A stretch of 64,000 nucleotides of DNA, from positions 1 to 64,000 of the forward strand of contig NZ_LAJC01000004.1 of assembly GCF_000981225.1 (NCBI RefSeq), written 5' to 3'. The first letter of the stretch is position 1, and each line of letters opens with the position of its first letter. Shown here one piece after another: positions 35,571 through 45,500 of this stretch. The notes below the pieces were generated by a model that was not told where the DNA came from, did not search any database, and was given only the letters and a program-made list of their open reading frames with translations. The position numbers were made by a program, and so were the translations under genes. This DNA comes from Allosalinactinospora lopnorensis (GTDB taxonomy: Bacteria > Actinomycetota > Actinomycetes > Streptosporangiales > Streptosporangiaceae).

Positions 35571-36166
35571 TCGACGCCGCGGGCCGTCATGGCCTCGCCC
35601 ATGGCCTCGGCCGATCGGACCAAGCCGACGATCACCGGCACCACCATCAGGTGCGGACGACCCCGCAGCCCGCGGGCGAGGTAGGCCTCGCGCGAGGCCC
35701 GCCAGGCCGAGGCGACCATGGGGATGGCGCGGACGGTCAGGGCGAGGACCAGGGCCACGCGTTCCGGCCGCACACCGACGAACCGCAACGGGCGGGCGAG
35801 ACGCTCGAACAGGGCCAGCATCTCACTCACCCGGGTGGTGAGCGTGACCAGACCGGACAGCAGCACGGCGACAGCGAGTTGGGCGCAGACCCGGAGCGCG
35901 ACCTGCCAGTCGCCGGTGAACGCCTGGAACAGCGCGATGAGCGCGAGGAACGGGAGCACCGGACGGAGCGTCCGCCAGGCGTACCGCGGCGGTAGCCCGC
36001 ACAGTGGGTAGAGCAGCGCGCAGCCGAGCGCCGCCGCGGCCGCGGTCCACGGATGGCCGACCACGATGACGGCCGTCACCGCACCGAACAGGCCGAGGAG
36101 TTTCGCGCCCACCGGGATCCGGTAGACCGCGGAGTCGCCGGGGACATAGAGGCCGAGCATGCTCAC
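35567..36166 (-). CDS. bioN: ECF transporter transmembrane subunit EcfT (BioN-like)
   Basis: A 199-residue membrane protein coupling the biotin S-component to its ATPase. Several hydrophobic segments are followed by the two coupling helices that carry the Ala-Arg-Gly motifs (SREAYLARGLRGRP and EAMGEAMTARGVD, the latter at the C-terminus). It starts at GTG 36166, overlapping the ATPase stop in a GTGA junction, so translation is coupled. With EcfA and BioY, it forms a dedicated biotin importer. Confidence 0.9.
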   Translation of the reverse strand: MSMLGLYVPGDSAVYRIPVGAKLLGLFGAVTAVIVVGHPWTAAAAALGCALLYPLCGLPPRYAWRTLRPVLPFLALIALFQAFTGDWQVALRVCAQLAVAVLLSGLVTLTTRVSEMLALFERLARPLRFVGVRPERVALVLALTVRAIPMVASAWRASREAYLARGLRGRPHLMVVPVIVGLVRSAEAMGEAMTARGVD

Positions 36167-36900
36167 GGCGCGGGTTCCCCGCCGACGGGCTCCGGAGGCT
36201 CCTCCCGCGGGGGATCGTCCAGCCTGCGCCGCATGAGCTGCGTGTAGTGGGCCACGGCGACGTCGGGGACACCGTCGAAGACGATGCGCCCCTCGTCCAT
36301 GACGAGCACGCGGTCGAAGTCTCCCAGCGTGTCCAGGTGATGCGTGAGGAGAACGATCTGCTGCGGAAGCGTGCGGAGGGTTCGCTGGATCATTGTGACG
36401 TTGCGCAGGTCGAGCAGGGTCGTCGGTTCGTCGCAGACCAGGATCTCGGGTTCGGTGACCAGGACCGAGGCCAGCGCCAGCATCTGCTTCTGCCCGCCGG
36501 AAAGCAGGTGCGCGGGGTGGTCCCGGTGTCCGTCGAGGCCGTGCCGCCGCAGGATACGCTCCACCCGTTCCTCGATCTCGATGCGGCTCAGCCCACTGCC
36601 GCGCAGCCCGATCTCGACGTCTTCCCCGACCGTCGGCATGATGATCTGGGTGCCGGGGTCGGCGAAGACGAATCCGACCCGCCGCCGGATCTCCTTCGCG
36701 TACCTGCGGGTGTCGCGTCCGTCCAGAAGCACCCGCCCGGAGTCGGGAACGAGCAGCCCGTTGAGCATCCTGGCGAGCGTGGACTTCCCGGATCCGTTCG
36801 CACCGATCACCCCGATCCGGCGCTCGGTCAGGTCCGCGGAGACGTCATGGAGCACCGTTCGCCCGTCATAGGCGTGCGTCACATTCTCCAGTTGCAGCAT
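36163..36900 (-). CDS. bioM: ECF transporter ATPase (BioM-like)
   Basis: A 245-residue ABC ATPase. Walker A GANGSGKST (residues 33-41), Q-loop region VFADPGTQIIMPTV, signature LLSGGQKQM and Walker B ILVCDEPTTLLD are intact, with the H-loop LLTHHLDTL. A Pro/Glu-rich tail follows the core. It lies 52 bp after bioY and overlaps bioN by four bases. It drives uptake through a solitary-type ECF complex in which BioY supplies biotin specificity. Confidence 0.92.
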   Translation of the reverse strand: MLQLENVTHAYDGRTVLHDVSADLTERRIGVIGANGSGKSTLARMLNGLLVPDSGRVLLDGRDTRRYAKEIRRRVGFVFADPGTQIIMPTVGEDVEIGLRGSGLSRIEIEERVERILRRHGLDGHRDHPAHLLSGGQKQMLALASVLVTEPEILVCDEPTTLLDLRNVTMIQRTLRTLPQQIVLLTHHLDTLGDFDRVLVMDEGRIVFDGVPDVAVAHYTQLMRRRLDDPPREEPPEPVGGEPAP

Positions 36901-36952
36901 GAGGCGAGATCATCCCTGGTCGGTACGGAACGGCACGGAACGCTGTAGCGGT

Positions 36953-37558
36953 CTACGCCGCCGTTTCCTCGGCGACCCGCCGTCCGGCCGGCGGAATCGG
37001 GTACGCGCGGTACACGGCCGCCGCGATCCCCGCGGCCAGGACCGCCTTCGCCAGATCGCCCGGGAGGAAGAGGTAAACGCCGACGACCGCGGCGAGGAGT
37101 TCGTCGCCCAGCACAACGGCGCTCCACGGCACTCCGACGAGGTAGACCACGACGATGCCGCCGAGGATGTTGATCCCCAGACCGGGCCAGAAGCGGTAGC
37201 GGGGCATCATGCGCTGCGCGAGGAGGCCGATGACCAAGGCCCCGACCACCCAACCGAGCAGGTACCCGCCGGTCGGACCGAGAAACGGCGCCAGTCCGCC
37301 GCGTCCGCCGGGCAGCAACGGGAGCCCGGCCAGCGTGAGGGCCAGGAAGGTGAGGACGGCGAGCGTCCCGCGCTTCGCCCCGAGGAGGCTGGACGCGAGC
37401 ATCACACCGAGCGTCTGCAACGTGATGGGAACCGGCCCGACCGGAATCGAGAACGGCATGCTCAGTACAGCGAGCAGTGCCGCGAACACCGCGATGAGCG
37501 CCGCGTCGCGGGCCGTGAGCCCTCGGTACCGGACACTGGACGTGGGGTCGTTTGCCAT
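36953..37558 (-). CDS. bioY: biotin transporter S-component BioY
   Basis: A 201-residue membrane protein with six helices. The BioY marks are present: PFSIPVGPVPITLQTLGVMLASSLLGAKRGTLAVLTFLAL near the N-terminus, then GPTGGYLLGWVVGALVIGLL, and LPGDLAKAVLAAGIA at the C-terminus. First gene of bioY-bioM-bioN, all leftward and tightly packed. BioY alone binds biotin with high affinity; energy comes from the two downstream products. A biotin-responsive repressor site may sit in the short upstream region, but I could not identify one. Confidence 0.95.
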   Translation of the reverse strand: MANDPTSSVRYRGLTARDAALIAVFAALLAVLSMPFSIPVGPVPITLQTLGVMLASSLLGAKRGTLAVLTFLALTLAGLPLLPGGRGGLAPFLGPTGGYLLGWVVGALVIGLLAQRMMPRYRFWPGLGINILGGIVVVYLVGVPWSAVVLGDELLAAVVGVYLFLPGDLAKAVLAAGIAAAVYRAYPIPPAGRRVAEETAA

Positions 37559-37698
37559 GGTTCTTCCTGTCTCGTCGTGACACCCGAAAGCGGACTGTAC
37601 GCCACCTATTGTCGGCTATGCCCGGTTCACAGGAGGGGTGGGGAACGGGACAGGGTTCGCCCCGCGCGGGTTGTAGGGATCGGCGGGCCGCAGCGGGG

Positions 37699-38766
37699 TC
37701 AGCCCGGCAGAACGCAGGCCGGGGCGGGGATCATGAGGCGGTGCCCCGTATCGGCCGGTATCCCGGTTCCCGGCTGCAGTTCCAGTACCGCGAGGCTGTC
37801 CGAGTCGTGGTTGGCGGCGACGATATGGCCGCGCTCGCCGGCCCGGCCCTCCAGTAGCGCGAAGTGCCTCGGAGTCCCCCCGCCCGTCGGGGTCTCGGCG
37901 AGGTGGCGCAGAACAGAGCCGTTCTCGGTGACCTCGAAGACCGCGATGGTGTCGGGCCCGCGGTTGGAGACATAGAGCCGGGTGCCGTCGGCGGACAGTG
38001 TGATCTCCGCGGGATGGTTCCGCTCCCCCCGCACCGTGGTGGCCGCGGTGTCCGCCACAGGCGTCGCGGTCGCTGTCACGGGATCCCAGCGGAGCACGTG
38101 GATCCGGGAGTCGAGTTCCCCGGTGACATAGATGTGCCCGCTCGGGTGGACGGCCAGATGCCGCGGCCCGGTACCGGGAGGCAGCCGCGCCGCTACGGCG
38201 GCGCCCGCCTGGACACCGTCCGGACCGAAGGCGTAGCAGCGCAGTTCGTCGGTGCCCAGATCAGCGACCAGCAGGTGCCGCCCGCCCGGAGCCGGTCGGA
38301 CACAGTGGGCGTGCGGCCCTTCCTGGCGCTTCCGATCCGGCCCGCTGCCGCTGTGCGCCAGCAGTGTCTCCCGCTCCCCTGGCGCGCCGCCGACCGTGAC
38401 CGGGTGCACGCTGACACCGCCATCGGCGTAGTTCGCCACGACCACGTACCGCCCGGACGAGTGCGCGAGCAGATGGCACGGCGATCCGCCACCGGTCGGG
38501 GCCGAGCCGAGTTCGCTCAGTCTCCCGCCGGCGTCGACCGCGAATCCGCTCACGCCGCCCCGCTGGGCCTCGTTGACCGCGTAAAGCCGCCGGCCGTCCA
38601 GGGGAGCCGCCAGGAACGACGGCCCGACCGTGTCCGCTACGACTTCGCCGCCGGAGAGCTCCCCTGTCCCCGGGTCGAACCACACCCGGTAGATTCCCGC
38701 CCCCGCACCGGTCGGCTCGGAGCCGGAGGTATAGCTCCCGATCCACAGCAACCGCAGCCCGGTCAT
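37699..38766 (-). CDS. lactonase-family beta-propeller (6-phosphogluconolactonase-like)
   Basis: A 355-residue seven-bladed propeller of the Pgl/lactonase_7 family (YbhE type). Repeated WD-like blades are visible (for example GGSPCHLLAHSSGRYVVVANY, GTGPRHLAVHPSGHIYVTGE, HPAEITLSADGTRLYVSNRG, GGTPRHFALLEG). HAHCVRPAPGGRHLLVADLG carries conserved His residues. Start ATG 38766 has AGGGGGAG directly upstream. YbhE hydrolyses 6-phosphogluconolactone in the pentose phosphate pathway; stand-alone actinomycete homologues may act on other lactones or be structural. No signal peptide seen. Confidence 0.85.
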   Translation of the reverse strand: MTGLRLLWIGSYTSGSEPTGAGAGIYRVWFDPGTGELSGGEVVADTVGPSFLAAPLDGRRLYAVNEAQRGGVSGFAVDAGGRLSELGSAPTGGGSPCHLLAHSSGRYVVVANYADGGVSVHPVTVGGAPGERETLLAHSGSGPDRKRQEGPHAHCVRPAPGGRHLLVADLGTDELRCYAFGPDGVQAGAAVAARLPPGTGPRHLAVHPSGHIYVTGELDSRIHVLRWDPVTATATPVADTAATTVRGERNHPAEITLSADGTRLYVSNRGPDTIAVFEVTENGSVLRHLAETPTGGGTPRHFALLEGRAGERGHIVAANHDSDSLAVLELQPGTGIPADTGHRLMIPAPACVLPG

Positions 38767-39100
38767 ACTCCCCCTTCGCCAGGACGGGCCCAGGCGGTCG
38801 CTCTCCGCGGGCGGCGGCACCGCGCCCTTTCCGGTCCCACAAGTGCCCGAACGTACCAGGGGGCACGCCGCGCGCCGGGACACGCCACTCCCGCGCCCCG
38901 GGATGCCGACATTCCGGCCCGGGTTCCTCGGCGTGCGCGCCGTTCCGTCCGGGAAGCAACCGGCCCGGCACCGGTGCGGAGCCGGCCGGTGTCCTGCGGG
39001 CAGCACAGAGGCCCCGCGGAGACGTTGTCTTCGCGGGGCGCACGTGTGCGGCGAGACGGGCGCTCGCCGTCGGGGTCGGGAAGGCCGCGCCCTCCCCCCG
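38767..39100. other. spacer between lactonase and conservon
   Basis: Holds the conservon terminator (39011-39039) on its right and probably the lactonase promoter on its left. No gene seen. Confidence 0.4.
39011..39039 (-). terminator. terminator hairpin of the cvn operon
   Basis: GCCCCGCGGAGAC / GTCTTCGCGGGGC, an almost perfect stem with a short loop, about 60 bases after the cvnD stop. Confidence 0.65.
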
Positions 39101-39706
39101 TCATCCGACCAGTTCGCCGGACTTGGGGCGGGAGAGTGCGTACTCCAGGAGGCAGGTCAAGACACCGCCTGAGGAACGGCGGTCGCGGGCGTCGAAGTCG
39201 ATGATCGGCACCCCGGGACCGATCTCCAGCGCCTCGCGGACCTGCTCGATCGTGTAACCGAGCTCACCGTCGAACTTGTTCAGTGCCACGACGTAGGGAA
39301 TCGTCTGGTGCTTCTCGAAGTAGTCGACCGCGTCGAAACTGTCGGCCAGGCGGCGGCTGTCCACCACGATGACCGCCCCGACCGCGCCCCGGACGATGTC
39401 GTCCCACATGAACCAGAAGCGGGCCTGCCCCGGTGTGCCGAACATGTACATGATCAGCTCTTGGTCCAGGGTGAGCCGCCCGAAGTCCATGGCGACGGTC
39501 GTGGTCACCTTGTCCGGGGTGACCGTTGTGTCGTCGTGCTCCCTGCTGGCCTCGGTCATTACGGCTTCGGTCGACACCGGGGGGATCTCCGAGACCGAAC
39601 TGACGAGCGTGGTCTTGCCCGCGCCGAAACCTCCGGCGATGACGATCTTGGTGGAGACCAGTGACGTGGAGCCGGGGGAATTATTGGAAGAGACGTTCGA
39701 GTCCAC
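39101..39706 (-). CDS. cvnD: conservon Ras-like GTPase CvnD
   Basis: A 201-residue small GTPase of the MglA/CvnD class. P-loop GGFGAGKTTL (residues 25-34), an IPPVSTE switch with Thr, then DFGRLTLDQELIMYMFGTPGQ (G3 region, GTPGQ in place of DTAGQ) and ALNKFDG (G4, NKxD). Starts at GTG 39706, overlapping the end of cvnC by 26 bases. In Streptomyces conservons, CvnA-D act like a eukaryotic G-protein-coupled signalling complex at the membrane, affecting development and metabolism. CvnD would be its switch. Confidence 0.92.
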   Translation of the reverse strand: MDSNVSSNNSPGSTSLVSTKIVIAGGFGAGKTTLVSSVSEIPPVSTEAVMTEASREHDDTTVTPDKVTTTVAMDFGRLTLDQELIMYMFGTPGQARFWFMWDDIVRGAVGAVIVVDSRRLADSFDAVDYFEKHQTIPYVVALNKFDGELGYTIEQVREALEIGPGVPIIDFDARDRRSSGGVLTCLLEYALSRPKSGELVG

Positions 39707-40040
39707 GGAGCGCCCTCTCCAGAACTTGGTTTTCTGACGGACTGTGGCCGGTGATGGTGGGGTGGATGTAGACGTGACCCTGATCGGCCAGGTCGCTCAG
39801 CAGTACCTGGGTCACCCCCATCGGAATCTTCAGTTCGGCGGCGATCTCGGCGACCGAACGCGTCTCTCTGCACATCCGATAGATGTTCTGCGACTCCGGT
39901 AGAAGGTTCGTCGGGGGCGTCGCACCGGCGTCCGCAACCGAGACCAGGGTCTGCACCATCAACGGATGGCGCGAACGGGTCCGACCGCCCGTGAAGGTGT
40001 ACGGCCGGATCCGAGCGCCTTTTCTCCTGCGATAACTCAT
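39681..40040 (-). CDS. cvnC: conservon DUF742 protein CvnC
   Basis: A 119-residue DUF742 protein with a winged-helix-like fold. Seen: the basic N-terminus RRRKGARIRPYTFTGGRTRSRHPLMVQTL, then ETRSVAEIAAELKIPMGVTQVLLSDLADQGHVYIHPTI. In conservons it bridges the Roadblock protein and the GTPase. It lies about 70 bp after cvnB and overlaps cvnD. It is very similar to the DUF742 protein at 61373-61729. Confidence 0.9.
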   Translation of the reverse strand: MSYRRRKGARIRPYTFTGGRTRSRHPLMVQTLVSVADAGATPPTNLLPESQNIYRMCRETRSVAEIAAELKIPMGVTQVLLSDLADQGHVYIHPTITGHSPSENQVLERALRGLERLFQ

Positions 40041-40110
40041 AGCGGTGGCAACCTCTTCGTGCTCCGATGCGCGCCCCGTGGTGGAGGGGCAGAGTAAGGC
40101 TGGGGGGACA

Positions 40111-40535
40111 TCACGGGGCCATGACCTCGCGCAGCTGGGACCGAAGTTGCGGGGTGAGCGCGTGGCCCGCGCTCTCCACGAGAAGCGTCATCTGGTAGGC
40201 GACGATCTTCATGTCGCTTCGCCTGAGGTCAGCACCGCCAGCGATGAGCCGTCGCTGATGGACATGACGAACAGGTAGCCGTTCTGCATCCGCAGGATCA
40301 GCTGCTCGGTCTCCCCCTTGGCGAACATCTTGGAGGTTCCCTCCGCCAGGCTCTGCAGTCCGCTGGCGATCGCCGCGAGCTGCTCGGCGTGCTGCTCGGG
40401 GAAGTCGCGCGAGGAGGTGAGCAGCAGGCCGTCGGAGGAGACCACGATCGCGTGCTCGACCCCTGGTACCTCGGAGACGAAGTTGGAGATGAGCCAGGCG
40501 AAGTTCTCAGCGCTCTCACTCAAGCGATTATCCAT
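40111..40535 (-). CDS. cvnB: conservon Roadblock/LC7 protein CvnB (probable one-base frameshift)
   Basis: A Roadblock/LC7 protein, about 141 residues once repaired; in conservons it serves as a GTPase-activating or docking partner for CvnD. The N-terminal part (ENFAWLISNFVSEVPGVEHAIVVSSDGLLL ... SISDGSSLAVLTSGEA) is in the frame starting ATG 40535. The C-terminal part (DMKIVAYQMTLLVESAGHALTPQLRSQLREVMAP) reads in another frame to TGA at 40111-40113. Adding one base within GTCGC at 40213-40217 (GCGAC to GCGGAC, coding strand) restores EADMKIV, exactly as in the second copy at 61786. As given it ends early at 40209. Confidence 0.85.
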
Positions 40536-40592
40536 GTCCGTCCAGATTCTCGTTCGGTGTGTTCAGGTACGCGTGGGCCGTTCATTGCGGAT

Positions 40593-42116
40593 CTAGTCAT
40601 CGGAACTCGCCGCCTGCTGTTGCCCTTCGATGAATCCCTCCAGGTCAGCGCGAATGCGCTCGGCTCTGTCGGCACCGCTGTCCGACTGTTCTTCGGACTG
40701 GCCGGCAGCCGTGTCGTCTTCGCTGGAGTTCGCTTCCTCCGGAGGAGCCATCGGAACGGGAGCTGTGTTCCTGTGGGCACTGCGGCGCGGCAGGCCAGCC
40801 GAGGTCACTGGCGACTGCGACGACTCCATGGCGCTGCTGTCCTCCTGCACTCGGGGGGAAGGAGCAGGCTGTTCCGGGCTGGAGCCCTGCGCCCGCGAAG
40901 CGGTCGCCGCGGACCGCTGGCCTGCCGAGGCCGACTGCTTGTCCGGCTGCGCGGACGACGCGGCCATCGGGTGCCGGCTCGGTTCGGAAGCCGGGCGGGG
41001 CCCGGTCGTGGTGTAGAGCTCGGCCGGCAGCACGACGTGTGCGCTCACACCGCGGAACGCACGCCCTTCGAGCTGCACCTCGACCCCGTACCGGTGGGCG
41101 ATCCGGCTGACCACGTAGAGGCCCATGTGCCGCATGACCTCTTCGTCGAGAACCGGTTCACCGCGAAGCCGGTCGTTGAAGGACTCCAACTGCTCCGGGG
41201 GGATACCGATCCCCTCGTCCTCAACGGTGATCAGCAGCCGCCCACCGGGCATCGCCTGGGCGCTGATCACAACTTGGGCGTGGTCGGGGGATTTCTCCGT
41301 CGCGTTGTCCATGAGCTCGGCCAGCAGGTGGCTGATGTCATCAGCGGCGTTGCCGGAGACGAACAGCTCCGGTAGCCGACCGAGCTGAACCCGCTGGTAC
41401 TCGCTGATCTCAGAGATCGCCGCGCGGGCGACGTCGAGGAGCGGAACCGGTTCGGTGGACGGATCGCCGGTGTCCTGGCCGGCGAGGACCAGGAGGTTCT
41501 CGCCGTTGCGCCGCATTCGCGTGGCGAGGTTGTCGATCTTGAACAGCTTTCCGAGGATCTCGGGGTCCTCGCTGCTGTCCTCCATATCCTCGACGATCTC
41601 GATCATGGATTCGACGAGGGTGAGATCGCGCATGGCCAGACCGGCCAACGTGGCCGTGACCAGCTTCTGCTGCTGCCCGTTGGATTTCGAAGCGGGCTGC
41701 GGCTCCGGCTCGGGTTCCGGCTGAGGGGCCGCAGGCGGTGGCTCAGGAGCGGCCTGCGGCGGCGCGGTGGGCGGGGCCGCCGCCGGTTGGGGAGCGAACG
41801 ACTGCTGCCACCCCGTCTGGTAGGGAGCGTACTGCTGTCCGCCCGGTTGCTGCGGGGCGTACCCCTGGGGGTGCGCGTACCATTGCGATGCCCCGTATTG
41901 TTGCTGGTAGTACCTCTGGGCTGCTTCCCAGTCCCATTGCTGGCCGCCGTAGGGCGGATACGCCCCGTAGGGCGGAGGGACAATGGGGGTGGCGGGTGGC
42001 TGTGCGGCTGCGTAGTGCCCGGGAACGCGCTTCCTACCGATCCCGATTCTGTTCAGGAACCGGCGCCACCGTCCACCCCGAGGCGCGGCCGGGGCGCTAT
42101 TCTCCGCTTGCATCAT
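40593..42116 (-). CDS. cvnA: conservon sensor-kinase-like ATPase CvnA (soluble form)
   Basis: A GHKL ATPase of about 507 residues. The N-terminus is Pro/Gln/Tyr-rich (GAYPPYGGQQWDWEAAQRYYQQQYG) and no membrane segment is visible, unlike many CvnA proteins that carry an extracytoplasmic sensor. A helical dimerisation-type region (LTLVESMIEIVEDMEDSSEDPEILGKLFKIDNLATRMRRNGENLLVL) precedes the ATPase with N-box LLAELMDNATEKSPD, G1 VEDEGIGIPPEQL and G2-like MRHMGLYVVSRIA. The tail is Ser/Gln-rich and disordered. The start is uncertain: ATG 42116 is used, and an in-frame frame extends to 42281. First gene of cvnA-B-C-D. Confidence 0.85.
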   Translation of the reverse strand: MMQAENSAPAAPRGGRWRRFLNRIGIGRKRVPGHYAAAQPPATPIVPPPYGAYPPYGGQQWDWEAAQRYYQQQYGASQWYAHPQGYAPQQPGGQQYAPYQTGWQQSFAPQPAAAPPTAPPQAAPEPPPAAPQPEPEPEPQPASKSNGQQQKLVTATLAGLAMRDLTLVESMIEIVEDMEDSSEDPEILGKLFKIDNLATRMRRNGENLLVLAGQDTGDPSTEPVPLLDVARAAISEISEYQRVQLGRLPELFVSGNAADDISHLLAELMDNATEKSPDHAQVVISAQAMPGGRLLITVEDEGIGIPPEQLESFNDRLRGEPVLDEEVMRHMGLYVVSRIAHRYGVEVQLEGRAFRGVSAHVVLPAELYTTTGPRPASEPSRHPMAASSAQPDKQSASAGQRSAATASRAQGSSPEQPAPSPRVQEDSSAMESSQSPVTSAGLPRRSAHRNTAPVPMAPPEEANSSEDDTAAGQSEEQSDSGADRAERIRADLEGFIEGQQQAASSDD

Positions 42117-42554
42117 GGGGGCCAGGGGGTGATCCCCGTGATCAGCGGACGACGGTGCATGTGCCACAGCACATCTCCTCGATACAAGGGATTGACTAGT
42201 GACGGTTACCCGGCGGTGGGTTGACCTGTGTTTCACGACGGCCCGACGGATACGAGGGGTCATGTTCCGCCCTCCGGCCATCCGGAGTCCGTATCACTCC
42301 GAACGGCTGGTATGCGAGCCGCTTTCCATTCCGCCAAGTAACAGCCGAATCGGCGGTCACGCTAGCACAGAACCCTTAACCCAGAAGGCATTTCCAGCCC
42401 TCTTACGGGCCAATTACGACGTTCTCCCCCATCACCTCGCGGACCGGCCACGATCGCGCACCGCAGAAGGCACACACCCGCCTTATGTGATTTACACCAC
42501 TCCTTGGATCCGGGTGGCCGGATTCCGGGCCCGAGACCCTGATCCTGCGGTCAC
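42117..42554. other. spacer holding the conservon promoter
   Basis: Between cvnA and the end of hrpA. Relatively AT-rich around 42180-42500, consistent with a promoter region for the conservon. No gene or clear operator. cvnA may start upstream of the ATG I chose, within the right part of this region. Confidence 0.35.
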
Positions 42555-45500
42555 TCAGCTCCGTGCGGCCTCGACGGCCCGGAGAATGCGCTTGTCCGAA
42601 ACCGGGTAGGCGGTGCCGATCTCTTGCGCGAAGTAGCTGACGCGAAGCTCCTCCAGCATCCAGCGGATCTCGACGACGTCGGGGGCCGCGGCGCGGTCGG
42701 GCCCCAGCGACGACACGAGCTTCTCCCAGGTCTGACGCATCTGCTCGACCTTGGCCATGTTCACCTGGTCCCGGCGCGGGTTCTCCGGAAGCTTCGCCAC
42801 CCGGTATTCGATCGCACGGAGGTAGCGGTGCAGATCAGGAAGCCGGTGGCGCCCCGCTTCGGTCACGAACCCCTTGTGAACCAGTCCGGCGAGCTGCCCC
42901 TGGATGTCGTTCAGCGACGGCAGGACCGCCAGGCTCGTGGTGCCCTTCAGCTTCCGCTGCACCTCGTGGGCCTTGGCGAGCACCCGGGTCACTTCGGACA
43001 CGACGCCCGCGAGGGTGTCGGCGAGCTCGGCCCGGACGTACTCCCGCAGCTTGTCGAACGCTTCGGCGTCCCAGACGACCGCGGAGGCGCTTCGCGCCGC
43101 GCCTGCCCGCTGCCCGCCACCGTCCTCACCCGCTTCGGCCATCAGCGCGTCGACGCTGCACAGCAGGCAGTCGTCCATCAGCGCCGGGATACCGCCGTGC
43201 GGGTTGTGGCTGAGCGCGAGCTTGCTTCTGTTGTCGAGGCCGCGCCGGACCAGCGGTTCCGGTGACGGGATCCGCAGCAGGAGCAGCCGCCGCACACCCG
43301 CCCACATCGACGTCCGCTGCTCGTCCTCGGTGTCGAAGATCCGGATCGCGACGCTGTCGCCCTCGTCGACCAGGGCCGGGTACCCTTTCACGGTCGCACC
43401 GGCCGACCTGCGTTCGAAGGTCTGCTGCAGAGGGCCGAAATCCCAGTCGGTCAGCCCCTCCTTCTCGATGCCCGCGGCCTGCTCCGAGATCGCCTCCTGC
43501 AACCGCGGTTTGAGCTGCGCGCGCAGGTCGTCGAGGCACTTGCCCTCGGCCAGCTTCCGGTTCTCGGCGTCGACGGCCCGGAAGGTGATCCGTAGATGGC
43601 CGGGAACCGTGTCCAGCCGCCAGCTGTCGGACGGCACCCTCTCGCCGCTCATCCGGGACAGTTCCCTCGCCAGCGCGTCCTGCAGCGGTTCCTCGTACGG
43701 GGTGAGCCGGTCGAGGACCGCCTTCGCATGATCGGGGACCGGCACGAAGTTGCGCCGGACGGGTTTGGGCAGCGAGCGGATCAGCGCCGTGACGAGCTCC
43801 CCCCGCAGTCCCGGGATCTGCCAGTCGAAGCCGTCCTCGCTGACCTGGTTGAGCACGGTGAGCGGGATGTGCACGGTGACGCCATCGGCCTCGGCCCCCG
43901 GTTCGAACTGGTAGGTCAGCGGGAAGGTGAACTCCCCTTGGCGCCACACATCCGGGTAGTCCTGCTCGCTGATCTCGTCGGCGCCCTGGTTGATCAGCAT
44001 CGACTTCTCGAACGAGAGCAGGTCGGGCTCGCTCCTGCGGGCCTTCTTCCACCACGTGTCGAAGTGCGCGGCGGAGACCACCTCCGTGCCGACGCGGTCG
44101 TCGTAGAACTGGAAGAGCGTCTCGTCGTCGACCAGGATGTCCCGGCGGCGCGCCCGATGTTCCAGGTCCTCGACCTCCTCCAGCAGCCGGCGGTTCTCGT
44201 GGAAGAACCCGTGGTGCGTGTCCCAGTCCCCCTCCACCAGGGCGTGCCGGATGAACAGCTCCCGGGACGTCTCCGGGTCGATGCGGCCGTAGGGCACCTT
44301 CCGCCCGGCGACGATCGGCACCCCGTACAGCGTGACCCGCTCGTAGGCCATGACCGCGCCCCGCTTCTTCTCCCAGTGGGGCTCGCTGTAGGTGCGTTTG
44401 ACGACGTGCCGCGCCAGCGATTCGGCCCACTCCGGTTCGATGCGGGCGACCACGCGCCCCCACAGCCGGGACGTCTCGACCAGTTCGGCCGCCATCACGT
44501 ACCGGGGCTGCTTCTTGAACAGTGAGGAGCCGGGGAAGATCGCGAAGCGGGCGCCGCGCCCGCCCAGGTACTCGTGCTTCTCCGGGTCCTTCAGCCCGAT
44601 GTGCGAAAGCAGGCCCGCCAGCAGGGAGATGTGCACGTTCTTCGGATCGGGGGCGGCGCTGTTGAGCGTGGCCCCCATGCCCTTGACCACCTGCCTGAGC
44701 TGACTGTAGATGTCCTGCCATTCGCGCACGCGCAGGTAGTTGAGGAATTCCGAGCGGCAGAGCCGGCGGAACTGGTTGCCGGACAGCGCCTTCTGCTGAT
44801 CCTGCAGGTACTCCCACAGGTTCAGGTAGGACAGGAAGTCGGAGTTCTTGTCCGCGAAGCGGGCGTGTTTCTCCGTGGCCGCCTGCTGCTTGTCCACCGG
44901 CCGCTCCCGCGGGTCCTGGATGGACAGTGCCGCGGCGATGATCATGACCTCGCGGACGCACCCGTTGTCCTCGGCCTCCAGCACCATGCGCGCCAGCCGC
45001 GGGTCGATCGGCAGCTGCGCCAGTTTCCGGCCGAGCGGAGTAAGGCTCCGACCGGTTTCCTTCCCGGCCGGATCGAGCGCGCCGAGCTCCTGCAGCAGTT
45101 GGACGCCGTCTTTGATCTGGCGGTGGTCCGGACCGTCGACGAACGGGAACCGGGCGATGTCGCCGAGTCCCAGCGACGCCATCTGCAGGATGACGGAGGC
45201 GAGGTTGGTCCGCAGGATCTCGGGGTCGGTGAACTCCGGCCGGGAGAGGAAGTCCTCCTCCGAGTACAGCCGGATGCAGATGCCCTCGGCCACGCGCCCG
45301 CACCGGCCCTTGCGCTGGTTGGCCGACGCCTGGGAGACGGCCTCGATCGGCAACCGCTGGACCTTGGTGCGGTGGCTGTAGCGGGAGATGCGGGCCGTTC
45401 CCGGATCGATCACGTACCTGATTCCCGGGACGGTCAGCGAGGTCTCGGCGACATTGGTGGCCAGCACGATCCGGCGCCCCTGGTGCGGGGCGAACACGCG

